In this document: piece by piece, positions 38,518 to 49,520 of the stretch
Numbering within the stretch: the stretch's first letter is position 1
How the letters are laid out: each line of letters starts with the position of its first letter
Origin: Bilabrum cf. latius
Lineage: Eukaryota; Bigyra: Bicosoecida; Bigyra; Bicosoecida
Direction of reading: 5' to 3'
NCBI GenBank assembly: GCA_965178125.1
Contig: OZ237735.1
Coordinates: forward strand, 2,666,001-2,730,000
DNA length: 64,000 bases
Notes under the pieces: generated by a model
The model's database searches: none
Seen by the model: only the letters and a program-made list of their open reading frames with translations
What the model was told of the DNA's origin: nothing
Made by a program: the position numbers and the translations under genes

Positions 38518-41500
38518 TCAGTCAGCCGCGCACATGCCCACCTCGGTGAGGCTGTACACGACCGAGTCCCCGTCGAACTCGAACCGAACTGGCAGCCCAG
38601 CGGACATGAGCGCCTTCCCAGACAGCGTGATGCCCTTCGAGCCGAGCGAGCCGAACTGCCACACCGGCTCCGAGGGGTTGTGCACGATCTGGCCAGTGGC
38701 CGGGGCCCGGCTCAGCGTACCGGGGCAGATCTCCTGCAGCTGGTACCTCTTGTTAGGATTCAGGCCCTTCAGCTTCAGGCGTGGAAACGTCTGGCCCGCG
38801 TCTTTGTTGATGCAGAAGGCCATCACCACGGCTCGATCCGGCCACCTTGCCCTCCTCCGAGGCCTCCTCGCTCGGCTGCTGCCACCGGCAGAGGACCTGT
38901 CCGGGGAAACCACCGATGCCGCCCCCGACCCCGCCCCCGTCTCAGCCGCAGTATCGCCATCGCCGCCACCCACTCTGCCCTCTGGAGAGCCCCCCTCCTC
39001 CTCCTCGCCATCACCGCTCCCGCTCGCAGACCCAGTCCCTGCTCCCTCGCCCGAAGCATCCTCGGGTACCGCAGGCAGCGCATCGCTGAGCAGCTGACCC
39101 TGAGAACCGCCGACTGGCAGGGAAATGCTGCGATCGCTGTCGGCGCGGGCCAGCAGCCCATGCCCATGCCCCGGGCCAGCACCCGCCGGCACAGCCCCGC
39201 CCACCGACGGATGACCGCCTGAGCGCACCTGTCCCGCCGAGTGCCACGCCAAGTCGCTTGGCTCCTGCTCAAACGGCTCTAGCCCGGCCGCCTGCATCGC
39301 GCTGCTCTCTGCCTCTCGCACCATGTGCAGCGCCTCCAATTCCTCGGGTGCAGGGGCCAAGGGGGCCCCCGCATACGTGCTCTCGTCATGTCCTGGTTGC
39401 ACCGAGGAGACGTCGGCGGTGGGGGCAGTGCCCCAGCCCGCGCTGCCCCCGCTCTTCCTCCCCCGCTGCTGCTGCTCCGCCGAGTCGCCGAACGCCCCGA
39501 TGTCGAGCCCGAGGTCTCCACCGGATGAAGCGCCGTCGCTCTCTGCGCCGTCCGCGCCCTTGCTCTCTCCAGCTCGGGTGACGTGCGGGCTCGGCATGGC
39601 CCTCTGCTGTGACGGAGGCTCGGTGCCCGGGCTCAGCATGCCGCCCATGCCGACAGGTGGTGACGCGGAGTCGCTGCCTGCCACAGTAGAGGGGTGTGGC
39701 GAGCGCTTCTGTCCACCCGCTGGTGTTTTGCCGCCGTGGCCGTTGGACTGCTGGCCTGCCATCGCACCGGACTTGCCCGTGCCCCGAAACAGCTTGAGTC
39801 GTCCCGAGTTGGGCGGCCGGTCACCGACCGCGGTGGAAGCGGCCTTGACGGCTTTGGCGACCGTGCCTTGGCCGGCTGCGTCTGCAGCAACTGCCGGGGG
39901 CGAGGCAGACAGCCGCCCAGGGAGCTCCACGTCAACCACGGACCCGTCCGCGTCAGGCCTGGCCGCCCACACGCCCTCCGCGACAGTGTCCCTCCACTCG
40001 TCGTAAAAGTGCTGCAGCCGGGTTGCGCGCTCCAGCTCCCTGCCCTCCGCGACGAACATCCAGGCGGCGGTCTTGTTCCCCTTGAAGGGGGACCACAGGC
40101 GGTGCTGCCTGCCCCAGTACACGATGGGGCTCAGCTCGTCCCGCAGCCTGATGAACTGCCGCAGCTCCTCGCGCTCCTCCTGCGAGAGCTTGCGGATGTC
40201 CAACTCAAGGCCAAAGGTCCCCGCCAGGGCCACTAGGAAACGGGTCTTGAGGGAGGTCACGCGCAGGGTCTGGTGGTTCGGGACGGTGCTGATGTGCGCG
40301 CCCACAGTAGAGACGGGGTACACCAGGCTGGTGCCGTGCTGGATGGTGAGCCTCGAAATGGCGTCCGTGTTGTCGCTGGCCCAAATTTGCGACGAGTAGT
40401 ACAGCATGCCGGGGTCAAATCGACCGCCTCCGCCGCTGCAAGATTCGATCAGAATGTAGGGGAACCGCTCGTTGAGCTCTCGGAACACGCGATACACGCC
40501 GCGCAGGTGCCTGTAGAAGGTCTCGCCCTAGCGTGCGGGGGGAAGCGCAGCGCTGTACACCTCGCTCAGCGAGCGGTTGCAGTCCCACTTGACGTACCGG
40601 ATGCGCACCGTAGCCAAGATGCTCGTGAGCCGCATCAACACGTAATCTACCACCTCATCGCGGCTGAAGTCCAGCACCAGCTGGTTGCGGCCCTCGGACC
40701 TTCGCCGCCCAGGCACCTGCAGGCACCAGTCGGGGTGCTGCCTGTACAGCTCGCTGCGGACGTTGATCATCTCCGGCTCCACCCAGAGCCCAAAGTGCAC
40801 GTCCATCGCCTCCAGGTCCTCGCCCAGCGCGCGAAGTCCCCGCGGGAACTTCTTCCTGTCCACGTACCAGTCACCGAGAGAGGAGTTGTCGCTGTTGCGC
40901 TCTCCGAACCACCCGTCGTCCACCACAAGCAGGACGGCCTGATCCTCGGGCACCACGCCCCGCGCGTGCTTGGCCAGCTCGAGAATGGACGCGGCGTCGA
41001 TGTCAAAGTAGCACGCCTCCCAGGAATTGACGATCACGCTGGGAATGTGGTACCTCCACTGCGGACGAACCAGCCGCTTGCGAATCACGTCATGGAACTG
41101 CTTGGACATGCCACCGAGCCCGTCGGGACTGTACACGCACATGACTTCTGGGGTTTCGAACGTCTGGCCCGGCAGCAGCTGCCACCTGAAGTTGGCGGGA
41201 TGCAGCCCGGCGTTGATGCGGAGCCTCTGCGACTCTGCCACGTCGCACTCCATCCTGAAGTTGCCCGAATACACGAGCGAGAAACCGTACACCTCGCCGC
41301 TCTCCTCCCTCGGCTTCCCCTCGGACACCGCCACGAAGGGGTTGTGCTGGTGGCTCGACTGCCCCCTCCTGCTCTCGATGTACGAGATGCCCTGCACGAG
41401 CTTGCGAGAGACCATCTACCTTTCCCCCGCCCACGCGCCCGACAGGTGGGTGAGGTGGTGGTCAGACGCGTACATGTCGACCGTCATCGACATGAGGCGG

Positions 41501-44084
41501 TTGAGCACCACGCGGCGCCTGCCGATGTTCCGCACCACCGCTTTCCGCACGATCACGTCGCTGTCGGCGGAGACAGTGTACACCAGGTCCACGAAGAGCT
41601 TCATGAAGCGGTCCACCAGGGTCACCACCAAGGTGGTCGTGCGCGCGTCACCCTGCCCAAGCGACCTCAGCCTGGGCATGTCGATGGCACTGCCGGCCGA
41701 GGTCTCGTCGTCGTCTAGGTCCGTGCTGAAACCAGCTGCCATGGCCCCTTCCTCCGGCTTGTGCCTCCCCTAGAAGATCCTGTGCGAGCAGTACTTCATC
41801 GGGCTGATCGAGCTACCGTCCGCGTACCGGACCTCGAACGAGGGCACGCGGTAGTCGCCCGTCCCGCCCTCACTCCATTCCAGCAGCTTCATGTTGTGGC
41901 CCGCAATCACCTCAAACTCCGTCTCTGCGTCCTCACGGGCCGCCTCGGGGGCCAGCTGCAGGCTGGTGGCCACGCTGGGAGACCTGCTCTCCCTCATGCC
42001 CATGTGCGGGGACGCGTCATCCTGCGTGTCCAGCTGCGTGTCGATCTTGCTGGGTTGAGCGCCACCCGAGGGGCCAGGTTGGGGCGTGTCCCCGTGGGCC
42101 ACACGAGCCTTCTGATCCTCGGCGTCTTCTCTCCTCTTGATCTCTTTCTTGTGCTTCTGTAGCTTCTACTCCTGCTCATGGGACGTGGGCGCCTCCTCCT
42201 TGGCAGCCGTTGTTTCGTCCGTCTGGTGAGTCGCGCCCATGGTCACCCTGTGGCCTTCCGAGGGCGGCAGGGGGGCGGCGCTGCCGCCTTTCTCCACATT
42301 ACCAGGCCTGTGTGCCTTCCGTGCCTAGCCATCGGCTGGCAGGTCAACATCGCGCATGGATGGGCGCAGGGGCAGGTGCGGCGGGGGCGCGGTGGCGGCG
42401 TCATCGTCATGCCCTCCAGCAGGACGAGAGCTCGATGCCTCGTTCGGAGAAGCTGCAACGGATGGAAGCTCCCCGTCCGAGATCAAGCGCCGCTCCCTGT
42501 CAGATACGCCTGGCATGCCAGCGGGGTACGTGGCGGGGAGTTCCTCGCTCTCTGAGGGGTTCTGCCGGATCATGTGGGAGGGCAGCTGCGGGAGGGCCTC
42601 GCCGATGGGCGCCGGGAGAGAGGCCGTGACGACTGCGCTGTCCGGCTGCCCGATGCGGTCGATGATTTCCTGCGCCAGCTCCATGGTCGGCGCGTAGGAG
42701 GACGAGTGCGACTCGGAGCCTAATCCCGGCGTGCCATCCCCCTCGCCCTCATCCCCCGCTGGCAAGCCCTGCCTGGCCTGCCCGCCCGGCTGGCTGCTGG
42801 TGTCGCCAGAGGCCTGGCTGTGGGCTGCTCCGAAGTCTGCCCCGGTGTGCACGCTGTTTGCAGCGGCAACTGCCGCTGCAGAAGCTGCGTCCTGCATGAG
42901 CTCGTGCTGGCTGGCGTGCGATCTCGATCTCGAGCGGGCCATGCCGGCCGGTGGGCTCATGCCCGGGGAACCGGGGGGCTGCGGGGGATGGGGAGGGGGC
43001 CGGCTCTAGCACTGGCTGGGGCCTGCGGCTGCTGAGGCTGAGCCCCCTAGCTCTTGCCCTTTCTCTTCGTGTCCCGCCAGAAAGGGCACCCGGGATCCAA
43101 CTCCGGTGGCGGCCCCGGTACCCTTGCCGTGCATCTTGGGCATGAGAGTGCCGGCAGAGGCGGCGTGGTGCATGTCTGAAGCTGCGGGGTGGGGCGGGCT
43201 TGCAGTGCCCTCCTTCTCCCCCTCACCATCACCACCAACCCCCCTTGATGCCCCCACGCTCCCCTACTACTGGCCCCCCTTCACCTCTAGCCCCCTGCTG
43301 CTGACGCGCGCCTGGGACGGTCCTTGCACCTGCGCGTGCCCGTGCCCGTGGCTGTGCCCGCCCCGGAACAGCTCCGACACACTTTTGGACTCATGCACGT
43401 GGGTCCCGCCCGCTTTGAAGCTGGTGCGGTACACGGGCCCGCCGTCTCCTCCCGGCTCACCGGCCTCCAGGAAGCCGTCATCGCCTTCGGGGGGCACCAT
43501 CCGTCCAGAACTGCGTCGCACCCCTGCAGGAACTGGTGGGCCGCGCTCAATGGGGGGAAGCTCTCGAGTGTCCGGCGGTTGATCCAGATGCCCGGCTTTC
43601 AGGCCCCCTTGGGCTGCCTTTCCCAGTCGAAAGCGGTCGGTCGGCAAGAAGGCGGGATCAACAGGCGCTACAGCGCCCCCGCCATGACTACGCGGAGTAA
43701 CGTACTCATCATGCTCTTCTCCGGAATTGGAAGGCTGCGAGGGAGGCCTGGTGCATGCAACTCAGCCAAACTTCGAGATCAATATCAAGATCAGTGGAGT
43801 GACGGCAGGCGCAGTCTGCCTTCTCTCACCTTGGGATCGAACGGCAGAGAAATGTTTGCAAAGCTAAGATAGCCCAAGTTATCTAGATCACCAGAATCTA
43901 CGGTGTTTCCCCAGTACAAGTGTTCAAGCCAACCATGGCCGTCTATGCGGAAGGCATACGAGCTGTCGCTGCTCGATAGGACAAATATCCTCGAACGCTC
44001 CCGAAACACAACCGTCCCCGGCTCCAACGGGGCCATTATATGCTGGAGATCAATCGCTGAGGGCATCTGATTCATATTTGCCAT
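38518..44084 (-). CDS. alpha-galactosidase, glycoside hydrolase family 36, with large insertions
   Basis: Hydrolyses terminal alpha-galactosides (raffinose, melibiose or galactolipid type). Exon 1 is 44084-43830, the intron is 43735-43829 (GTGAGA...CTCGCAG), exon 2 is 43734-38518 (stop TGA); 1,823 residues against about 730 in typical bacterial GH36. The N-terminal domain has 'HGWLEHLYWGN' and, after a roughly 540-residue low-complexity insertion, 'GDYRVPSFEVRYADGS' and 'LSGAWA'. The catalytic core has 'GFSLVYSGNF', 'LGLWVEPEMI'-like 'FGLWVEPEMINVRSELY', nucleophile Asp in 'KWDCNR' (about residue 1136) and acid/base Asp in 'SDNTDA' (about 1206). Their spacing of 70 equals that remembered for Geobacillus AgaA (478/548). 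A second insertion of about 300 residues precedes the C-terminal beta domain. In-frame TAGs at 40528, 41416, 41770, 42166, 42325, 43006, 43264 and 43267. That at 40528 reads 'PPAR[TAG]GE' where homologues have 'RQGE'. No clear signal peptide. Confidence 0.93.
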
Positions 44085-44547
44085 TTTTCGTTGCAATATG
44101 GACGAGGTGCAATCGCGCCGTCGCCGCGTGGCTTTGCGACCAGTAGTGCCAAGGGAGATTTCCACCAAGTTCTCGCCAATTCAACCCCGTCCTTCGTTTC
44201 AGAGCAAGATTCAGCTTTATGTAGAGTACAAGATTTATAGCACTTCGGTGCAGTCGTATTCAAGGCTGTGCGCTCGCCGTATGTGCCCAGTTGCACTTGA
44301 CCAACTCGGAGCCCGAAGATCTGTCTTGGATCCGCAAGACTGCAGGAACAGTTGCCGCGTCTGTCCCAATTAGCCTCCCCATTCTCGTTCCGACCATCCA
44401 ATAGCCGCAAATTGACGTGTACCAGTCTATAAGCCTCTGTCGTGCGCCGATTTTGAATCTGGGCTTGGAACAAGCGGCGTCTGCATGGTGTGACATTCGG
44501 TTTGGTCTAGTTTCTGCCTTGGTTTGTAGCTTTCAGCCACGGGGGAA
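44085..44547. promoter_or_regulatory. shared divergent promoter region of GH36 and SGLT genes
   Basis: 463 bp between the two divergent start codons, AT-richer than either gene. Likely contains both promoters and, by position, elements coordinating the hydrolase and the sugar symporter. No known operator motif recognised. Confidence 0.4.
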
Positions 44548-47277
44548 ATGCACGCTCGCTGTGAAGGACCCTAGTCGATTCAATTCTCTTTCGTGGACTG
44601 GAGCACGGTCATAGTATACTTTGCAGCCATCTTCGTGGTGGCATGGGTGGCAGGCCGTCCCGCTGCTGGCGCGGAGAAAGAGAGCGCCGCCTCCTTTTTC
44701 ATGGCAGAGAGAGGCGTTCTGTGGTTTGGAGTCGGGGGGTCTCTTTTCATGAGCAACATTGGCGCAGAGTCGTTCGTCGGTCTCGCCGGCACTGCCGCAT
44801 CCTCCGGCGTGGCAGTCTCCGTGTTCGAGATGTTCAGCCTGGTCCCGCTCATGATTCTCGCCTTCGTGCTGCTGCCCGTGTTCATGCGGGACCGAGTGTC
44901 CACCACGATGGAGTGGCTCGAGCGGCGGTTCGGTCCGTGCGCCCGGCAGTCGGTGGTCTGCCTCAGCCTGGCCATGTACGTCCTTACCAAGATATCTGCC
45001 ACCCTGTACGCGGGCGGTCTCATCGTGGGGGTGCTCACGGGCGCGGATTCGACCCTCGCCGTGGTGGCTCTGATCGCCGCCACGGTGCTGTACACGGCGC
45101 TCGGGGGTCTCCGCGCGGTGGTGTGGACGGAGATGCTGCAGACCGTGGTGCTGCTCGTGGGAGGGTCGCTCGTCTCCGCGCTGGCAGTGGTCAAAGCTGG
45201 GGGCATGCGGTCGCTCGTTTCGGCCCTGAACTCGGGGAACAGCGACAGTCCCTGGGTGCTGCCCCACTGGGACGAGTGGGGCGACAGAGACGATGCACCC
45301 GGGTCCGAGCCGCTGCCTCCCCCTTCTGACGGGGGTGACATGATGGGCGCCTTCTGCTCGGCTTCGTTCGGGCTGCTGGGCAGGTGTGACCAGGAGTAGC
45401 TAAACCACCCAACGGTTGCAACCACCGGCAACATTTCCGATTCCGAATCCTCCTGTGACTCGCTGCCATGGTCCACACCGACGCCCGAGGAGCTGTACCC
45501 TCCCCAGCCGCTGGCCGCCCCCTACGAGGGCTACGACAGGATGAGCCTTTGGAGACCCGTGCACGACAAGACCTACCCGTGGACGGGTCTCCTGACGGGC
45601 TTCATGGTGATCAGCACGTGGTACTGGGCCTGCGACCAGGTGCTCTCCCAGAGGGCCCTCGCGGCCAGAGACGTGTCCCACGGGGAGCTGGGCGCCATGG
45701 TGGCTGCTGGCTTGAAGCTGCTGCCTGCCTTCCTGCTGGTGCTGCCCGGCATGGCGGCACGGGTGCTGATGGTGCAGGATGGGCTGCTGCCGTGGGCTGT
45801 GCCGAGCGACAGCGTGCCGCCCGCCGTGTTCGATGGGGCATACCCGTGGCTCATCGGGCGGGTGCTGCCGCTTCACCTGCGCGGCATTGTCGTGGCAGCG
45901 GTGCTCGCCAGCCTCATGAGCTCGCTGGCCTCTGTGTTCAACAGCGCGGGGACAGTGGTGGCTGTGGACGTGTACCAGAGGAACGAGTGCTGCCAGAGGG
46001 CTCTGCGGGGGCCCTGCCTGCGCTGCAAGCACCTGAATGAATCGATCCTGGCGAGCGTGCAAGGTGCCTGCGGATGCTAGGGGGGCATTGGAGGTGCTGG
46101 CGGCGGTGCTAGCAAAGGCAGAGGCAGAGGGAATGGGAGTGTTCGGGATCGAAACGCGGCCGTGGATGACACCCTTATGCCTGAGCACCGCGGCACGGAG
46201 CTGGAGGGACTCAAGCAGGGGGTAACCCTCATGCCTGAGCACCGCGGCACGGAGCTGGAGGGACTCAAGCAGGGGGTAAGCAGGGGCGGCGAGGCCACGA
46301 CAGCAGCTGCAACGGCGGCGGTGGCTGCCTCGGGAGGAGCAGCCGCAGCCGCTGCCCCCATGTCGACGGCGGTGCTGCCGCTGGCTGCAACTGTCACGGG
46401 CAGGATGGAGGGGGCTCAGCAGGGGGCCTTGGAGGCAGAGATGGAAGGGGCTGCGCTGCTTCGGCACGAGAGGGGGGGTAGTGCAGCAAGAACCGGGAGC
46501 TTGGCTGGTGATGCAAACGCTGGGCTACCTACATCTACATCTGCATCTGCTGCAAGCCGCCCAGCCGCGGGCACAGCTGCCCCAGGGCCGAGAGCACACG
46601 GGCAGGATGGTGGGACAGCTGGGGACCCGGGCGAGCTGGCTGTAGGGGAGGACGAGGAAGACGTGATCGTCTACGTGGGGCGCATGGCCGTCGTGCTGCT
46701 TGGGGCCATCTCCGTCGCTTGGCTGCCCGTCATCCCTCTCCTGGGCCAGCAGCTGTTCGTATACGTGCAGCTGCCGCCAGCTTTCTTTGCCGGTCCCGTG
46801 GTGGTGCTGTACCTCGGAGGTGCTGTGATGGGGGAGCAGCTGGCGAATGACTGGGGCGCGGTCGCGTGCATTGCCGTGGGGTGGGCCCTGGGCGCGATTC
46901 GGTTCTTGGGCGAGCTCGGCGGATGGACAGAATCGCTCGGTTGGTTCGGGCGCATGCACTACCTTCACTTCGCGGCGGTGAGCGCGGTGATATCACTGGC
47001 AGTGCTTCTCGTTGGCACCGCGGTGTCTGTTGCTGTTGGATGCGATAGGAAAGCCACTGGCCACGAGCGATACGTCCCGTTCGACTGCGGCCTTCGCCAT
47101 AAGGTGCTCCAGCAGCAGCTGAGAGAGGCCGGGGCCGGACATGGCGGTGGTGGTGAAGCAAAGTGTCCCTGCACTATCGGAGCTGAGGATGGAAGCATAG
47201 GAGGAAGCAAAATGGCTTGGGTAGTTGCTGCTGTTGTCGGTGCAGGCTTACTTGCCATGATCATAATCCTTTCATAA
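44548..47277 (+). CDS. sodium/solute symporter, SLC5/SGLT family
   Basis: Plasma-membrane Na+-coupled uptake, probably of a sugar given the adjacent alpha-galactosidase, though substrate cannot be read from sequence. One exon, ATG 44548 (MHARCEGP[TAG]SIQ) to TAA 47275, 909 residues. Family landmarks: 'SLFMSNIGAESFVGLAGTAASSG' (SGLT1 has [23 protein letters not shown]), 'YVLTKISATLYAG', 'YTALGGLRAVVWTEMLQTVVLLVG', 'STWYWACDQVLSQRALAARDVSHGELG' and 'LPAFLLVLPGMAARVL', with further TM segments at 46.7-47.0 kb and a final TM at the extreme C-terminus, as in SGLTs. In-frame TAGs at 44572, 45397 and 46078. The frame stays open between fragments and the family domains continue across them. A roughly 190-residue Ala/Gly-rich loop holds two 18-residue repeats. 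Confidence 0.92.
46174..46281 (+). repeat. 54-nt tandem duplication in the SGLT cytoplasmic loop
   Basis: Two near-identical 54-nt units encoding an 18-residue repeat (LMPEHRGTELEGLKQGV plus T or S). Each unit ends in a GGTAA sequence that resembles a splice donor, but the frame is open and no splicing is needed. Confidence 0.85.
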
Positions 47278-47306
47278 TTTGTTTATTATAATGCAGCATG
47301 GTAGTT

Positions 47307-47424
47307 GTCTTCGTTCATATGTGATTGGACCCGCCTGAGCCCTGCCGACCTCAGAAGCTAAGCAATCACCAGTCGGGCCAGTACTAGCGTGGGTGACCAG
47401 CTGGGAAGCCCCGATGATGAAGGC
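47307..47424 (+). rRNA. 5S ribosomal RNA
   Basis: 118-nt match in sequence and fold. Helix I pairs GUCUUCGUU (5') with GAUGAAGGC (3' end, with G-U pairs). Helix II pairs GUGAUUG with CAAUCAC. Helix III closes over CUGAG/CUCAG and is followed by 'AGAAGCTAAGC'. The 3' domain has 'GTACTAGCGTGGGTGACC' and 'CTGGGAAGCCCC', the strongly conserved 5S region containing the internal Pol III control elements. A T5 run 7 nt downstream fits a Pol III terminator. The gene starts only 29 nt after the SGLT TAA on the same strand. Confidence 0.92.
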
Positions 47425-47430
47425 CTCAAC

Positions 47431-47435
47431 TTTTT
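47431..47435 (+). terminator. Pol III T-run terminator of the 5S gene
   Basis: Five T residues beginning 7 nt after the predicted 5S 3' end. Confidence 0.6.
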
Positions 47436-47675
47436 GTGCCGTTTCGATCAATTCAACTGCTGCCTTCGCACCGGTGACTGCGATTATTGTGTTAACAATT
47501 GCCTTCATAATGCCTGCGTTCATCGAAGGCAATTTAGGATGCGCTGCAAGATCCAGCCGGCGACCGCAGCTGCATTGCCACGCCTGTTACGACTGGTAAA
47601 CTGTCCCAACGGTAACATGATTCGAATATGGACTAATTGCTTAAAATAGAAAGATAAAAAGTTCGTACAATTTTG

Positions 47676-47725
47676 CGGGCCGATAACTTGTGGGTGCGAT
47701 CGATGCACCCATCCAGTCCGGCCCG
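47676..47725. other. two-tier hairpin of unknown function
   Basis: Outer 7-bp stem CGGGCCG/CGGCCCG (47676-47682 with 47719-47725) encloses a perfect inner stem TGGGTGC/GCACCCA (47691-47697 with 47705-47711) around GATCGAT, with an 8/7-nt internal loop. It lies about 250 bp downstream of the 5S gene, in sequence without a convincing ORF. Could be a small structured RNA or a regulatory or insertion remnant. No known RNA family recognised. Confidence 0.45.
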
Positions 47726-47908
47726 ACTTTAACACATGCTTGGCAATAGGCTGCCGAACAGGCCTACGTTAGATCCGATGGGCTGCCTCAGCTTGATTCA
47801 CACTGTGCAATTGTGGTCAAGAAGGAGCCCCAGTCGTCGGGTGTAGAGCCGGTTTGGTACGCGTTATTGCCTACGCTATCTGTATAGCACCGTAGCTTGA
47901 CGGTTGCA

Positions 47909-48604
47909 TCACAATCCCACCGTGTGCTTTGCAAAGGCACCGCTAGTGACTGTCACGGAGCTAATACCGTCCTCCAGTCGCTCTGCGCGGCAGAAGGCGT
48001 CCATGGTCTCCGCCGTCTGTGAACGCGCCCGATCGATCGGGGCGAGCAGCGCGGCCGTGGGGGAGACAGGGGTCGCCCTGGGGCGCCGGCCCAAAGAAAA
48101 GTCGCCCCATTTAGTCCTGCGCGGCGTGGGATCGCGACTTCCGGTGCCAGCCGACCGTACCAGCGCCTTGCCGTCTATCGTCGGCTCTGTCGTGTCACCA
48201 CCGGCAGTGCTGATCCTCGCCCTCTGGCTCTCGGAACACCCTGCGTCCTTAAGCGCCAATGCCGATAAATCCAGCCTCAGAGCGGGCTTTAGTCTCCCAC
48301 TACCTCCAGACTACTGCGCAGCCGAAAACATCGTCCCTGGAACCTCACCGCTGACCTTGGCGCTGCTCCCAGCGTCCAGTTCTGCGCTCGAGCCACTGCC
48401 AGTGGCACATTTGGCTCCCATGAGAGGGGTGCTACACGTGCTTTGGGGCGATCTATTCGTCGGTTCGCACATGCCGCTTTCAATGCCTGGGCTGTCTGGT
48501 GCTGCTGTTGTGCTGGACGCATACGTCAGCCTCAAGCTGTCCCCCGCTGGCGCCGCAGCGGAACCTTGGGCCGTGGTGGACAGCGGCCGACGTGCCAGAG
48601 CCAA
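47909..48604 (-). CDS. doubtful ORF, unknown protein
   Basis: Minus-strand frame open from an acceptor-like TTTCAG near 48634 to TGA at 47909, with one in-frame TAG at 48311. The inferred sequence is Ser/Ala/Gly/Thr-rich, like disordered parts of other proteins in the window, and ends 'DGISSVTVTSGAFAKHTVGL'. No initiator ATG or clear donor was found upstream; a long plus-strand frame overlaps it, so either strand or neither may be coding. No family recognised. Confidence 0.3.
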
Positions 48605-48634
48605 ATGTTCGGCTCGGGCGCGATCGCTGAAATC

Positions 48635-49520
48635 GCAGCAAATTCAGTTTAAATATTATAATAATCGGCTTGGGCGAAGGCGTCCCGTGCCCGAGACAAA
48701 CTTTCGGCCCGGGCACGGCCGCTGTCCAGCGGGGGACGAGGCTGAGTGAATGTCATCATCGATATCATGACGCACCCCGTGGTGGTGTTTGTGGTTTGCG
48801 AGGCGTTGAATGTGCAATGTACTGCTGAACAGGAACCCCTTGAATGCAATCGCGTGCGCCGCCAGGATATGCAGTTGCCAAGCAGACAAGCCCACAGAGG
48901 GCTACCCGCTGACACTGGCAGTGCCTCAGTGCCACCCTGAGTACCGGCCCAGGCGACGGGACAGTGACCGTGGCGCCACCCTTACTGGCCCCGCCTGAGC
49001 GGCAGCACGAATTAAAGTAGTCCCTCCTGGCTGCGGGCCCGGCTCGTTTCCTCCCGTCTGCGTGCTGCTGGCGGACTGGTGGCTAGCCCGAAAAGAACCC
49101 ATTTATGTTAATTTCCGTGCGCCCTTTGCCACCGCTTGATATTCCAGGCAGGTCAGTGCAAACACTGCAGGGGAGTCGCGCCTCGCACCTGCCGCTAGTA
49201 GTGCCTGGATTGCGGTAGGCAGCAGGCAGGGGGCATGAGCGCCTCCACTGACACGCAGGCAGGGGCTTCGCCCGGTGCGAGCACGACGTATGCACCAACT
49301 CACATCTCCTGCAGCTGTGCCAGAAACCCCATGGGCCGTCTCGCAGGCCCACCAGATCCGCGTAAGCGACGGTGCTGAGGAACCGAGTGGCCCGCCGCCG
49401 CCGGGGTGCCACCCTAGCGGCTAGACACAACTTGTGAAGCCCGCTGAGGCACTTTGCGCGCTATGCTTACCAAGTCAGTCATGCCCCGTCTCACAACCTG
49501 ACTGTGGGATAATTTTGGGT
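48635..49520. other. intergenic stretch with no supported gene
   Basis: About 0.9 kb. Only short open frames on both strands, none with recognisable motifs, introns or homology. No tRNA, snRNA or mobile element signature seen. The end of it should contain the promoter of the gene starting at 49521. Confidence 0.4.

Noticed and set aside
47272-47532. Small minus-strand ORF overlapping the 5S gene
   Set aside because: It lies antisense to a well-folded 5S rRNA and shows no family features.
49083-49430. Minus-strand ORF rich in Cys/Arg
   Set aside because: No start context, introns or motifs; composition looks like noncoding GC-rich DNA.
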